Below, one piece after another: positions 8,805-17,220 of a stretch of DNA of 64,000 nt. This DNA is from Salipiger profundus (lineage in GTDB: Bacteria; Pseudomonadota; Alphaproteobacteria; Rhodobacterales; Rhodobacteraceae), in NCBI RefSeq assembly GCF_001969385.1, contig NZ_CP014796.1, forward strand, positions 3,675,501 through 3,739,500, read 5' to 3'. Position 1 is the stretch's first letter, and each line of letters begins with the position of its first letter. The position numbers and the translations under genes are program-made. Under the pieces are notes generated by a model. That model was not told the DNA's origin, did no database searches, and saw only the letters and a list, made by a program, of their open reading frames with translations.

Positions 8805-9992
8805 TTACTTGAACGACACGGTGGTGAATTCACCGTCCTCGATCTCGTAGTAGCGGTAGGTGCCTGCCGCTTCGCCTTCGCCCACGAGCTCGACGTTGGT
8901 GGCGCCGACGTAGTCGATGTCACCGCCGTCGGCGAGGATTTCCATCGCCTTGCCGAGTTCGCCCGGCAGGATCTCTTCGCCCGGCGCGTTGGCGACGTCC
9001 ATGACGTTCGCTGCAACTGCCGCCGAGGAGGCCTCGCCGCCCTTCATCATCGCGAGCGCGATCAGCGCCGCGGCGTCGTAGCTTTCGCGGGTGTAGGAGC
9101 CCTCGGCATTGATGCCGGCGTCGGTCGCGATCTTGGTGAAGGCCTCGGTGCCTTCGCCCTGGGCCCAGGGCACCGAGCCGAAGCTGCCCTCGAGGGCGCT
9201 GCCGAGATCCTCGAGCAGGGCGTCGGAGTACATGCCGTCACCCATGGCGAAGGTGTCGAAGGCGCCGGTGTCGAGCGCCGCCTGGATCATGCCCTTGCCG
9301 CCCTGGTCCGAGTAGCCAAGCACCACGAGGACGTCGCCGCCCGCCGAGGCCAGCGCGCCGATCTCGGCCGAGTAGTCGCCCTTGCCGTCCTCGTGCGGGG
9401 CCGAGAGGGTGATCTCGCCGCCGGTCTCCTCGAAGGCCGCCGCGAAGCTGTCGGCGAAGCCCTTTCCGTAGTCGTTGTTGGTGTAGGTCACCGCGACCGA
9501 GGAGATGTCACGCTCGCCGAGGATGCTGGCGAGCACCTCGCCCTGGCGGGCGTCGGACGGCGCGGTGCGGAAGAACAGGCCGTTGTCGTCGGCGTTCGAC
9601 AGCGCCGGCGAGGTGGCCGAGGGCGAGATCATCGGCACGCCGTTGGGCACGGCGGCATTCGACAGGATCGCGCCGGTCACGCCCGAGCAGTCCGCGCCCA
9701 TGATGGCGAGCACACCGTCGGTGGTGATCAGGCGTTCGGCGGCGGCGGTGGCCGCGGCGCTGTCGATGCAGGTCGAGTCCGCACGGACCGGCGTCAGCGT
9801 GACACCCTCGAGGAAGGTGCCGGCATCGTTGACTTCCGAAAGCGCGAGTTCGGCGCTGTCGCCCATGGCCGGGGTCAGCGATTCAATCGGACCCGTGAAG
9901 CCGAGGATTACCCCGATCTTCGCCTCTTGGGCGTGAGCGGCGCCCGCGGCGAGCAGGGTGGTCGCGGCCGAAGCCAGAAGCCACTTCTTCAT
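8805..9992 (-). CDS. Branched-chain amino acid ABC transporter substrate-binding protein
   Basis: A 395-residue periplasmic type I binding protein (LivJ/LivK family). The ATG at 9992 is preceded by GGGAG at 8-base spacing and gives a signal peptide MKKWLLASAATTLLAAGAAHA; the longer upstream frame is not used. The mature protein begins EAKIGVILGFTGP, with the Leu/Ile/Val-family motifs GADCSGVTGAI and the SPSATSPALS ligand-pocket stretch. It delivers substrate to LivHMGF encoded downstream. The ligand is probably an amino acid or small amide; the sequence cannot decide which. It is the first gene of the operon, and the GlxA-type regulator gene ends 127 bases upstream on the same strand. Confidence 0.9.
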   Translation of the reverse strand: MKKWLLASAATTLLAAGAAHAQEAKIGVILGFTGPIESLTPAMGDSAELALSEVNDAGTFLEGVTLTPVRADSTCIDSAAATAAAERLITTDGVLAIMGADCSGVTGAILSNAAVPNGVPMISPSATSPALSNADDNGLFFRTAPSDARQGEVLASILGERDISSVAVTYTNNDYGKGFADSFAAAFEETGGEITLSAPHEDGKGDYSAEIGALASAGGDVLVVLGYSDQGGKGMIQAALDTGAFDTFAMGDGMYSDALLEDLGSALEGSFGSVPWAQGEGTEAFTKIATDAGINAEGSYTRESYDAAALIALAMMKGGEASSAAVAANVMDVANAPGEEILPGELGKAMEILADGGDIDYVGATNVELVGEGEAAGTYRYYEIEDGEFTTVSFK

Positions 9993-10119
9993 GTCAGGTT
10001 CTCCCTTGTCGGTTTGTTGTTCGGGCCGCAGACTATGCGCGCCCTTGCGAAAAGAAAAGAGTGCCGGGCCGCGGGTTCCGTAGGGTCGCACATCTGCGGC
10101 ACCGGGGCTGCGGACGGGC

Positions 10120-10998
10120 TCATCCGTCGGGTTGGGGCGACTTTCCACCCTGCGTTCCGCGCTCGCGGTAGGGGGTGGTCTGGTAGTGTCCGCGATAGCA
10201 TTTCGAGAAATGCGACGGACTCGCGAAACCGCAGGCCAGCGCCACGTTGATCACGCTCATGTCGGTCTGCATCAGCAGGTTGCGCGCCTTCTGAAGCCGA
10301 AGCTCCATGTAGTAGCGCTTGGGCGAGCGGTTCAGGTAGCGCCGGAACAGCCGTTCGAGCTGACGGGTGGACATGCCGACTTCCTTGGCGAGCAGCGCGG
10401 GCGAGATCGGCTCCTCGATGTTGGCCTCCATCCGCTTGATGACCTCGCCGAGCTTGGGGTGGCGCACCCCGATGCGGGTCGGGGTGGACAGGCGCTGCGT
10501 GTCCTGGTCGGTGCGGATCGACGAGTAGATCAGCTGGTCGGCGACGGCGTTGGCAAGCTCTTCGCCGTGGTCGTCGGCGATGATCTTGAGCATCAGGTCG
10601 ATCGAGGACGTGCCGCCGGCGGTCGACATCCGGTTGCCGTCGACCACGAAGACCGACTTGGTCAGCGTGACTTCGGGGAATTCCTCCCCGAAGCCGTCGT
10701 GGTTCTCCCAGTGGATGGTGGCGCGCTTGCCGTCGAGCAGCCCGGCCTCGGCCAGTGTCCAGGCGGCGGTGCAGAGCCCGCCCATGGTGACCCCGCGACG
10801 GGCCGCGCGGCGCAGCCAGTTCATGAGACGTTTCGTGGTGCCGGCCGCGACATCGATACCGCCGCAGACGAGGACGGTGTCGTCACGCGTAAGCTCGGGC
10901 AGGTCGCCGTCGAGCATGAACTCGGTGCCCGCCGAGCAGCGCGTCATGCCGCCGCCGTCGCCGGTGAGAAGCCAGTCGTAGACCTGCCGGCCGGCCAT
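10120..10998 (-). CDS. GlxA-family AraC-type transcriptional regulator (amino terminus in another frame)
   Basis: The open frame gives 292 residues: a DJ-1/PfpI-like amidotransferase-fold domain (VLVCGGIDV, GGLCTAAWTLAEAG with the nucleophile-position Cys, ATIHWENHDGF) and a C-terminal AraC helix-turn-helix (about 190-285, with NVALACGFASPSHFSKCYR). GlxA-type regulators normally start with a strand and helix before MAGRQVYDW. Those residues (FVFVLLPEFTLLSFAAALEA) are encoded in frame immediately upstream (10999-11070) but have no start codon. An ATG with a GAGG site at 11129 lies one frame away. Adding one base in the GGGGCCCC run at 11096-11103 would join them into a normal protein ending at 10120. 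It is either a sequencing slip, a mutation or a recoded gene. Its location suggests control of the liv-type operon or of the divergent DAHP synthase. Confidence 0.82.
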   Translation of the reverse strand: MAGRQVYDWLLTGDGGGMTRCSAGTEFMLDGDLPELTRDDTVLVCGGIDVAAGTTKRLMNWLRRAARRGVTMGGLCTAAWTLAEAGLLDGKRATIHWENHDGFGEEFPEVTLTKSVFVVDGNRMSTAGGTSSIDLMLKIIADDHGEELANAVADQLIYSSIRTDQDTQRLSTPTRIGVRHPKLGEVIKRMEANIEEPISPALLAKEVGMSTRQLERLFRRYLNRSPKRYYMELRLQKARNLLMQTDMSVINVALACGFASPSHFSKCYRGHYQTTPYRERGTQGGKSPQPDG

Positions 10999-11251
10999 GC
11001 GGTTGGCGATCCGCAGCGCCTCGAGCGCGGCGGCGAAACTCAGCAGCGTGAACTCGGGCAGAAGGACAAAGACGAAGCGGCGCGGTCGCGCCTGCGGGGC
11101 CCCTCGGAAGAGTTGCGCGGCAAAGGCATTCCGACCTCGTCTCGACTTGCTGTTTCTTCAATTCTCTCAGGGCGTTCGACTGCATGGGTGGGCATGCCCG
11201 CCAAACGCGGTTCAATCACATGGGCAGAGAACGGAAAACGCGTCAAGAGAT

Positions 11252-11274
11252 GATGGCCATTTCCTATGGCCATC
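11252..11274. promoter_or_regulatory. 23-bp inverted repeat, candidate operator upstream of DAHP synthase
   Basis: Perfect 9-bp arms GATGGCCAT and ATGGCCATC are separated by TTCCT. The element lies 65 bases before the DAHP synthase start and on the other side faces the glxA-like gene. An AT-rich stretch that could hold a -10 element (around 11284-11294) follows directly. The arms are too regular for chance in a non-coding gap, but the bound protein is unknown. Confidence 0.5.
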
Positions 11275-11339
11275 GAGCTTTCGATTATGTATAGGCGCAA
11301 GACGTTTTCGCCAACGAGGACCCCTTGGGAGAGGAAGCC

Positions 11340-12710
11340 ATGAGCGAGTGGAGCAAATCGAGCTGGAGAAACATGCCCCGGATCCAGATGCCGGAGTATC
11401 AGGATCAGGCGGCGCTTGAAGCCGTCGAGGCTCAGCTTTCGAAGTATCCGCCGCTGGTTTTTGCGGGCGAAGTCCGCCGGCTGCGTGACGAACTCGGCAA
11501 GGCGTCGCGTGGCGAGGCCTTCCTGCTGCAGGGCGGTGACTGCGCCGAGGCGTTCGACCAGTTCAGCGCCAACGCGATCCGCGACACCTTCAAGGTGATG
11601 CTGCAGATGGCGATGGTCCTGACCTACGGCGCCAAGGTGCCGGTGGTGAAGGTCGGCCGGATGGCGGGCCAGTTCGCCAAGCCGCGCTCGGCCCCGACGG
11701 AGACCGTCGACGGCGTCGAGCTGCCCAGCTTCCGCGGTGACATCATCAACGAGCTGGCCTTCACGCCCGAGGCGCGTATCCCGAACCCGCAGAAGATGTT
11801 GCAGGCCTACACGCAGGCGGCGGCGACGCTGAACCTGATCCGCGCCTTCTCGACGGGCGGTTACGCCGACGTGCACCAGGTGCACCAGTGGACGCTCGGC
11901 TTCACCGAGGGCCAGAAGGCCGCGCGCTACCGCGAGATGGCGGGCCGGATCAGCGACACGCTCGACTTCATGAAGGCGGCCGGTGTCGACAGCAACCGCT
12001 CGGCGGCGCTGCACCAGGTGAACTTCTACACCAGCCATGAATCGCTGCTGCTGGAATACGAAGAGGCGCTGACCCGCGTCGACTCGACCTCGGGCAAATG
12101 GCTCGCGGGCTCCGGCCACATGATCTGGATCGGCGATCGCACCCGTCAGCCCGACGGCGCGCATGTCGAATACGCGCGCGGCGTGATGAACCCGATCGGG
12201 CTCAAGTGCGGCCCCTCGATGACGCCCGAAGACCTCAAGGTGCTGATGGCCAAGCTCAACCCGCAGAACGATCCGGGCCGGCTCACGCTGATCACCCGCT
12301 TCGGTGCGGGCAAGGTCGCCGAGCACCTGCCGCGCCTGATCGAGACGGTGCGCAGCGAAGGCGCCAACGTGCTGTGGGTCTGCGATCCGATGCACGGCAA
12401 CACCATCAAGTCGGGCTCGGGCTTCAAGACCCGCCCGTTTGACGCGGTGCTGCGCGAGGTGCGCGAGTTCTTCGCCGTCCACAAGGACCAGGGCACGATC
12501 CCGGGCGGTGTGCACTTCGAGATGACCGGCGACGACGTGACCGAATGCACCGGCGGCGTCTACGCGATCTCCGAGGACAACCTTTCCGACCGCTACCACA
12601 CCGCCTGCGATCCGCGCCTTAATGCTTCGCAGTCGCTCGAGCTGGCGTTCCTCGTGGCCGAGGAACTCACGGCGCTGCATCAGCGGCAGGCAGCGGTCGC
12701 GGCCGGCTGA
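11340..12710 (+). CDS. Class II 3-deoxy-7-phosphoheptulonate synthase
   Basis: A 456-residue plant-type (class II, AroAII) DAHP synthase. It condenses phosphoenolpyruvate with erythrose 4-phosphate, the first step of the shikimate pathway, in the cytoplasm. Recognisable stretches are [14 protein letters not shown] near the start, the metal/substrate region HEALLL-like [32 protein letters not shown] and the end motif [18 protein letters not shown]. The start at 11340 has GAGAGGAAG immediately upstream; a GTG/ATG five codons earlier is possible but has no good site. It is monocistronic: a strong terminator follows. A 23-bp inverted repeat lies upstream. Another shikimate gene, aroQ, is at 33.6 kb but unlinked. 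Confidence 0.94.
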   Translation: MSEWSKSSWRNMPRIQMPEYQDQAALEAVEAQLSKYPPLVFAGEVRRLRDELGKASRGEAFLLQGGDCAEAFDQFSANAIRDTFKVMLQMAMVLTYGAKVPVVKVGRMAGQFAKPRSAPTETVDGVELPSFRGDIINELAFTPEARIPNPQKMLQAYTQAAATLNLIRAFSTGGYADVHQVHQWTLGFTEGQKAARYREMAGRISDTLDFMKAAGVDSNRSAALHQVNFYTSHESLLLEYEEALTRVDSTSGKWLAGSGHMIWIGDRTRQPDGAHVEYARGVMNPIGLKCGPSMTPEDLKVLMAKLNPQNDPGRLTLITRFGAGKVAEHLPRLIETVRSEGANVLWVCDPMHGNTIKSGSGFKTRPFDAVLREVREFFAVHKDQGTIPGGVHFEMTGDDVTECTGGVYAISEDNLSDRYHTACDPRLNASQSLELAFLVAEELTALHQRQAAVAAG

Positions 12711-12739
12711 GCCCGGTTTTCCGCACGCGGAAGTCTTTC

Positions 12740-12770
12740 GAACGGCGCCTCACGGGGCGCCGTTCTTTTT
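12740..12770 (+). terminator. Terminator after DAHP synthase
   Basis: A 10-bp stem (GAACGGCGCC and GGCGCCGTTC, 12740-12765) is followed by five T residues, 30 bases after the stop codon. Confidence 0.88.
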
Positions 12771-12846
12771 CGTGATGGGGCCGCCGGGAACCGTCCGTGC
12801 GTCTGCGCGTAGGACTGCGATGCCTCGCAACAGATGGAGAACCGCG

Positions 12847-13284
12847 ATGGGCCGTGTCCGCATGAGGACGAAACTCGGGGTCGCCGTGATGGCCGGTGCA
12901 CTTGCCGCCAGCGCCGCTAACGCGTCGCCAGACCTTTTCCGGGACCTGCCCGGTGACGCGCGCGATCTGAATGACCTGCGCTGGGAAAAGCGCCCGGTGC
13001 TGATCTTTGCACCCTCGCGCGATGATCCCGCCTACAGCCGTCAGATGGAACTTTTACGCGCACAGGTCGATGCGCTGGCCGAGCGGGACATCGTGGTCCT
13101 GAGCGATCTGGACGCCGACACGCCGTCGCCGCTGCGGCAGGGGTTCCAGCCCGGTGGTTTCAGGATCGTTCTCGTCGGCAAGGATGGAGGCATCAAGCTG
13201 GAGCAGGAGGAGGTGCTCGATCCCGAAACGCTGTTCTCGCTGATCGACGGCATGCCCATGCGTCGTAACGAGATGGCCAACTGA
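12847..13284 (+). CDS. DUF4174 domain secreted protein
   Basis: A 145-residue exported protein. The ATG at 12847 follows GGAG with 8-base spacing and opens a signal peptide ending near ASAANA; a longer frame upstream runs through the DAHP synthase terminator and was rejected. The mature part reads DLRWEKRPVLIFAPSRDDP and FRIVLVGKDGGIKL, the thioredoxin-like layout of DUF4174, in which the middle of the fold is kept but no CxxC redox motif is seen. Function of this family is not established. It lies alone between two terminators; the downstream hairpin at 13319-13343 probably serves both it and the convergent operon. Confidence 0.75.
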   Translation: MGRVRMRTKLGVAVMAGALAASAANASPDLFRDLPGDARDLNDLRWEKRPVLIFAPSRDDPAYSRQMELLRAQVDALAERDIVVLSDLDADTPSPLRQGFQPGGFRIVLVGKDGGIKLEQEEVLDPETLFSLIDGMPMRRNEMAN

Positions 13285-13311
13285 CGGGCTAGGTCATTCA
13301 GATGAAAACTG

Positions 13312-13343
13312 AAAAAGAAACGGGCCGCAAATTGCAGCCCGTT
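13312..13343 (-). terminator. Terminator of the gpsA-HAD-GT20 operon
   Basis: A 7-bp stem (AACGGGC / GCCCGTT, arms 13319-13325 and 13337-13343) with an 11-base loop is followed on the minus strand by TTTCTTTTT. It lies about 30 bases after the GT20 gene stop. Read on the plus strand it also ends in a T-rich tail and may stop the DUF4174 transcript. Confidence 0.7.
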
Positions 13344-13372
13344 CTCGTTTCATGGTTCCGTGTGTCGTGCGG

Positions 13373-14875
13373 TCAGGCGGCCTCGGAGGCGTCACCGCCG
13401 AAATCGCCGGGCGACAGCAGGGTCAGCTGATCCTTCGCCCAGTGGCGGGTATCGCGCTTCTCGACCGAGGCACGCAGCAGTTCCATCCGGGCGCGGCGCT
13501 CGGCCTCGGGCATGTCGAGCGCCATGTCGATGGCGAAATCCATCGCGCGGCTGGAGAACGGGTTGGCCAGAACGGCTGCACCCAGTTCGACCGCGGCCCC
13601 GGCGAATTCCGACAGCACGAGCACGCCGTCGCCGTCCTTGCGCGCCGCCACGTATTCCTTGCAGACAAGGTTCATGCCGTCGGCCAGCGGGGTGATCCAA
13701 GCGACGTCGGCAACCTGATACCAGGCGACCAGCTCGGTGAAGGGCACCGCGCGCGAGATGAGCGCGACCGGCTGGAAAGTGAAGCTGCCGAAACGACCGT
13801 TGATGCGCCCCGCGATCTCTTCCAGCTCTTTCTGGATCGGCTCGTAGACGGTCATGCCGCGGGTTGCGGGCACCGACACGTGCAGCAGCCGCACCACGCC
13901 GCGAAGATCCGGCCGCCGTTCGAGCAGACGCTCGAACGCCAGCAACTGGTCCGCGCCGCCCTTGGTATAATCGGTCCGACCGACCGAGAGCAGCACGCGG
14001 GTGTGGCCGATCTCTTCGCGGAAGCGGTCCGCCATCTTGTCGGTCTCTTCCGACGCCGCGAGGCTCTTGATGTAGTCAACGTCGACCCCGACCGGCGTCA
14101 CGCCAAGCTGCACCTTGTGATCGTCGCAGTGGATCTCGGTCGGCACGGTGCGGTCCGACAGGGCGGACCCCTCGGACATCATGTCGTCCTCGACCTTGAT
14201 CCGCGGCACGCTGCCGACATCACGCAGCGAACGCACGCAGCTCACGAAGTTCGAGGCGTAGCGCGGGATGTGGAAGCCGACCACGTCGCAGGCCAGAAGC
14301 GAGTCGATGATCTCGCCACGCCACGGCAGCACGTTGAACATGTCGGCAGGCGGGAAGGGCGTGTGGTGGTAGAACGAGATCCGCACGTCGGGACGCATCT
14401 GCCGCAGGTAGCCGGGCACGAGCCACAGGTTGTAGTCGTGCACCCAGACGCTCGCGCCCTCTGCGGCCTCGGAGGCGGCGGCCTCGGCGAAGGCCCAGTT
14501 GACCTCCTTGAAGGTCGGCCAGTCGACCGGGTCGTAGTTGTACTTTTCCTTGAAGCCGTGAAGGATCGGCCAGAACGCCTCTTTCGAGGTGACGTGGTAG
14601 AAGCTCTTCACCTGCGCCGCTGTCAGCGGCAGCCGCGAGACGGTGTATTTCCCGAAGCTGTCCTCGATCTGGATGACGCGCTCGAACCCGGGGTTCGTCG
14701 TGTCCTCGGCTTCTTTCCACGCGACCCAGGCCGCATTCTCGACCTTGCCGAAAAAGCTCTTGAGCGTGGGGACGATGCCGTTCGGGCTCTTGTTGGCGCG
14801 ATACTCGATCTTGCCGTCGACCTCGACCTCTTCATAGGGCTGACGATGATAGACGATCACCAGTTCGCTGGGCAT
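13373..14875 (-). CDS. ggpS: GT20 glycosyltransferase, probable glucosylglycerol-phosphate synthase
   Basis: A 500-residue retaining glycosyltransferase of family GT20, the family of trehalose-phosphate synthase OtsA and glucosylglycerol-phosphate synthase GgpS. Visible motifs are VWVHDYNLWLVPGYLR, SFYHHTPFPPADMF, the donor-binding SVGRTDYTKGGADQLLAFE and ADGMNLVCKEYVAAR. I prefer GgpS because its operon partners are a glycerol-3-phosphate dehydrogenase and a HAD phosphatase, which would supply the acceptor and remove the phosphate; an otsB gene is not seen. The product would be the compatible solute glucosylglycerol, used against salt stress. The start has AAGGAG at 8 bases and lies 3 bases after the HAD gene stop. 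Trehalose-6-phosphate synthase remains the alternative. Confidence 0.8.
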   Translation of the reverse strand: MPSELVIVYHRQPYEEVEVDGKIEYRANKSPNGIVPTLKSFFGKVENAAWVAWKEAEDTTNPGFERVIQIEDSFGKYTVSRLPLTAAQVKSFYHVTSKEAFWPILHGFKEKYNYDPVDWPTFKEVNWAFAEAAASEAAEGASVWVHDYNLWLVPGYLRQMRPDVRISFYHHTPFPPADMFNVLPWRGEIIDSLLACDVVGFHIPRYASNFVSCVRSLRDVGSVPRIKVEDDMMSEGSALSDRTVPTEIHCDDHKVQLGVTPVGVDVDYIKSLAASEETDKMADRFREEIGHTRVLLSVGRTDYTKGGADQLLAFERLLERRPDLRGVVRLLHVSVPATRGMTVYEPIQKELEEIAGRINGRFGSFTFQPVALISRAVPFTELVAWYQVADVAWITPLADGMNLVCKEYVAARKDGDGVLVLSEFAGAAVELGAAVLANPFSSRAMDFAIDMALDMPEAERRARMELLRASVEKRDTRHWAKDQLTLLSPGDFGGDASEAA

Positions 14876-14878
14876 GAC

Positions 14879-15655
14879 TTATGCTCCTTTCGGAAGGGGG
14901 TGGAGGTTGAAGGCCTCGACGGCCTCCAGAATGCCCGCGGCGCCGATGGCCTCGGCGGTATGGACATGCGGAAGCCCCGACACCCTCTCGAGCAACGCGG
15001 CCTCGGAGCCACCGACGGCGACGGCTTGCAGGCCGCATTGCAGCATGGACAGGTCATTGAGCGTATCGCCGGCGGCCAGCACGCGGCCTTCCTCGATCCC
15101 GAGGTGGGTCACGAGGCGCCGCAGCGACGGGCCCTTCGAGATGCCGCGCGGCAGCACGTCGAAATAGCGGTTGTCCGAAACCAGAGGATCGTGACCCATC
15201 TCTCGGACGATATCGTGAGCGCTATCATCGAAATTCGCGTGATCGAGATCATAGCTCACGCGGTAGCGGAAATCGGTCGGTTGAAGGGTAAGGCCCGGGT
15301 GCCCGTGCAGGCGGTCGCGCACGGCGTCGCCGGCGTCACCCCATGTTTCGGCGATTTCCACCTCAAGCGGCTCGATCGGGTGGATCTTGCCATCCTCGAC
15401 CCGGGCGATGGTGGTGCCGACGTCGCCCACGACATATTCCGGCCACGGCACGCCGCCGTCGCAGAGCTCGCCGATGAACTTCGGGTCGCGCCCGGTCACG
15501 AAGATGAGGCCGATGGTCTCGCGGTTGGCTTCGATCCAGTCATAAAGACGCGCCCTGTCTTCCTCGGAGCCACCAAGGAAGGTGCCGTCGAGATCCGTTG
15601 CAAGAACGAACCGGCAGCCGGCGATGTCGCGGTTGTGGGGATGATCGAAGCTCAT
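14879..15655 (-). CDS. HAD-family phosphatase, probable glucosylglycerol-phosphate phosphatase
   Basis: A 258-residue HAD hydrolase of the Cof/sucrose-phosphatase type (class IIB). Motif I is DLDGT at 21-25 (nucleophile Asp21), the motif II threonine is in IFVTGRDP, the motif III lysine is in SKG near 174, and motif IV GDTLND is at 196-201. The cap domain lies between about 85 and 170. The start at 15655 overlaps the gpsA stop (ATGA). Sandwiched between gpsA and the GT20 gene, it most likely dephosphorylates the sugar phosphate made by the synthase. It differs from the cyanobacterial GgpP family as I know it, so function rests on fold plus context. Confidence 0.78.
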   Translation of the reverse strand: MSFDHPHNRDIAGCRFVLATDLDGTFLGGSEEDRARLYDWIEANRETIGLIFVTGRDPKFIGELCDGGVPWPEYVVGDVGTTIARVEDGKIHPIEPLEVEIAETWGDAGDAVRDRLHGHPGLTLQPTDFRYRVSYDLDHANFDDSAHDIVREMGHDPLVSDNRYFDVLPRGISKGPSLRRLVTHLGIEEGRVLAAGDTLNDLSMLQCGLQAVAVGGSEAALLERVSGLPHVHTAEAIGAAGILEAVEAFNLHPLPKGA

Positions 15656-16785
15656 GCGGGGTCTCCCTCGTGAGGGTGAAGCGTGATGTCGAGCGCGCGG
15701 GGCTCGCCCTCGATGGGACGGGCCCAGAGGTCGCGGAAGGTTTCGGCGAGCGGGGCGCCTTCGTGCAGGATGGCGTGGACGGCCTCGCAGATCGGCATCT
15801 CGACGCCGACGCGACGCGCAAGATCGACCACCGAGATGGCGTTCACCTCGCCTTCGACCACGGTCGGCTTGCCGCCGAAACATTCGTCGCGCGCAATGCC
15901 CTGGCCGAGCTGGGTGCCCAGCGACATGTTGCGCGACGTGGTCGACGAACAGGTCAGCGTCAGGTCCCCCGCGCCAGCAAGGCCGGTCACGGTTTCGCGT
16001 TTTCCGCCAAGGGCTTCCGCGAGCAACTTCATCTCGTCCATGCCGCGCGTGATGAGCGCCGCGCGGGTGTTCTCGGCAAAACCGGCGCCTGTCATCATGC
16101 CGCAGGCGATCGCGATCACGTTCTTCACCGCACCGCCGACTTCCACGCCGACGATGTCGTCGGAGACGTAGGGGCGGAAGTTCTGGGTCTGCATCGTCAG
16201 CGCCAGGCGCGCCGCCGGGGCACGCTCGGGCGCGATCCGGTCATGGTGGCGGAAGGGGAAGGCGACCGTCGCGGCCGTGGGATGTCCGAGCGCCGTCTCC
16301 TTCGCGAAGGTCGGGCCCGACAGGGCGCCGACCGGATGGCCTGGCAGCTCGTCCTCGATGACGTGACTTAGCAGGAAGCCGGTGCCGCGCTCGATGCCCT
16401 TGCAGCAGAGCGCGATCGGGATGCCTTCGGGAAGGTGCGGCTTCATCGCCCGCGCCATGTCGCGCAGCGTGTGCGACGGTGTGACGAGGAGCACCGCTTC
16501 GGCGCCGTCGAGCGCTTCGGCCAGATCCGATGTCGGATGCAGGGTCGCGGGCAAGTCGATACCGGGAAGGTGCTCGGGGTTCTGCCGTGTTTCAGCCATC
16601 GCCTTCGCAAGGCTCTCTCGGCGTCCCCATAGCCGGGTTTCGCAGCCGGCAGATGCCGCGACAGCGGCAAGTGCGGTGCCCCAGCTTCCCATGCCGATGA
16701 CGGCAAGGCGGGCGTAAGGTTCGGCGCGTCGCGGCGTGTCGCCGGTTCCGCGTGCGGGCGGGATGTCCAAGTTCAGTCCGTCCAT
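15652..16785 (-). CDS. gpsA: NAD(P)-dependent glycerol-3-phosphate dehydrogenase
   Basis: A 377-residue cytoplasmic enzyme that interconverts dihydroxyacetone phosphate and sn-glycerol 3-phosphate. The Rossmann loop GMGSWG is at 31-36, the substrate region LSGPTFAKE near 156, and the catalytic lysine is in GAVKNV (Lys221); TGLAGAGDLTLTC follows. About 25 residues precede the first strand, unusual for GpsA, and an in-frame GTG at 16836 would lengthen this further, so the start is uncertain. As first gene of the operon it would feed glycerol 3-phosphate to the GT20 synthase; it may be a pathway-dedicated copy rather than the lipid-synthesis gpsA. Confidence 0.88.
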   Translation of the reverse strand: MDGLNLDIPPARGTGDTPRRAEPYARLAVIGMGSWGTALAAVAASAGCETRLWGRRESLAKAMAETRQNPEHLPGIDLPATLHPTSDLAEALDGAEAVLLVTPSHTLRDMARAMKPHLPEGIPIALCCKGIERGTGFLLSHVIEDELPGHPVGALSGPTFAKETALGHPTAATVAFPFRHHDRIAPERAPAARLALTMQTQNFRPYVSDDIVGVEVGGAVKNVIAIACGMMTGAGFAENTRAALITRGMDEMKLLAEALGGKRETVTGLAGAGDLTLTCSSTTSRNMSLGTQLGQGIARDECFGGKPTVVEGEVNAISVVDLARRVGVEMPICEAVHAILHEGAPLAETFRDLWARPIEGEPRALDITLHPHEGDPA

Positions 16786-17220
16786 AACAATGTGCCGTGG
16801 TCCCTCGAATAAGGGGTGTGCCGGCAGAAGGCTCACTCCGTGTTGTGCTTGATGTCTAACGTCATACTAGTCATTGGGTTCCGTCTCACCAAGTTTCGGA
16901 GCCGATTTTCGGCACGGAAGATGCCCCGGTCAAGAATTGCTCAATAGTTGTGCGCGTTTTTCGCCGCATCGCCGCATGTTGCGACAGTTTGACATTGAAA
17001 ATGCCGGAAAAACTCGATTTTTCGCTGCGCTGCAACATGACTTTTGGCGAAAAAATGTCGTGTTACATATCGAAATCGAAAGGTAAGCTACCGAAAAACA
17101 ATGATTTCGTGATGGAACCAAATTTTGCCGAGAGTCGTTCTTTTGAAGATCAACCAAAAGGGCATAAGCTCTTACGCAATTGCCGCGTTGCGGCGTGCGA
17201 CAGTCAAAGGAGATGACAAC
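16786..17220. other. Long AT-rich intergenic region between gpsA and galU
   Basis: About 435 bases with no convincing gene. Much of it (roughly 16930-17200) is clearly richer in A and T than the surrounding coding DNA, with runs such as GAAAAA and CGAAATCGAAA. A TTGACA hexamer lies at 16989-16994 but I see no convincing -10 at the right distance. The region must hold the divergent promoters of the osmolyte operon and galU and perhaps a long galU leader. Confidence 0.5.

Noticed and set aside
7851..10250. Very long plus-strand reading frame (about 800 codons) opposite the liv-type genes
   Set aside because: It is rich in Arg, Gly, Ala, His and Val without any domain, and overlaps five clear genes on the other strand. 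It is an antisense by-product of GC-biased third positions.
13373..14875. Naming the GT20 gene otsA (trehalose-6-phosphate synthase)
   Set aside because: No otsB-type partner; the operon instead supplies glycerol 3-phosphate. Kept as an alternative only.
13352..15673. Plus-strand frame of about 770 codons opposite the osmolyte operon
   Set aside because: The composition is that of a reverse-complement shadow, and the minus-strand genes have complete motifs and ribosome binding sites.
16989..16994. TTGACA hexamer as a -35 box for galU
   Set aside because: No acceptable -10 element 16-18 bases downstream, so a promoter could not be supported.
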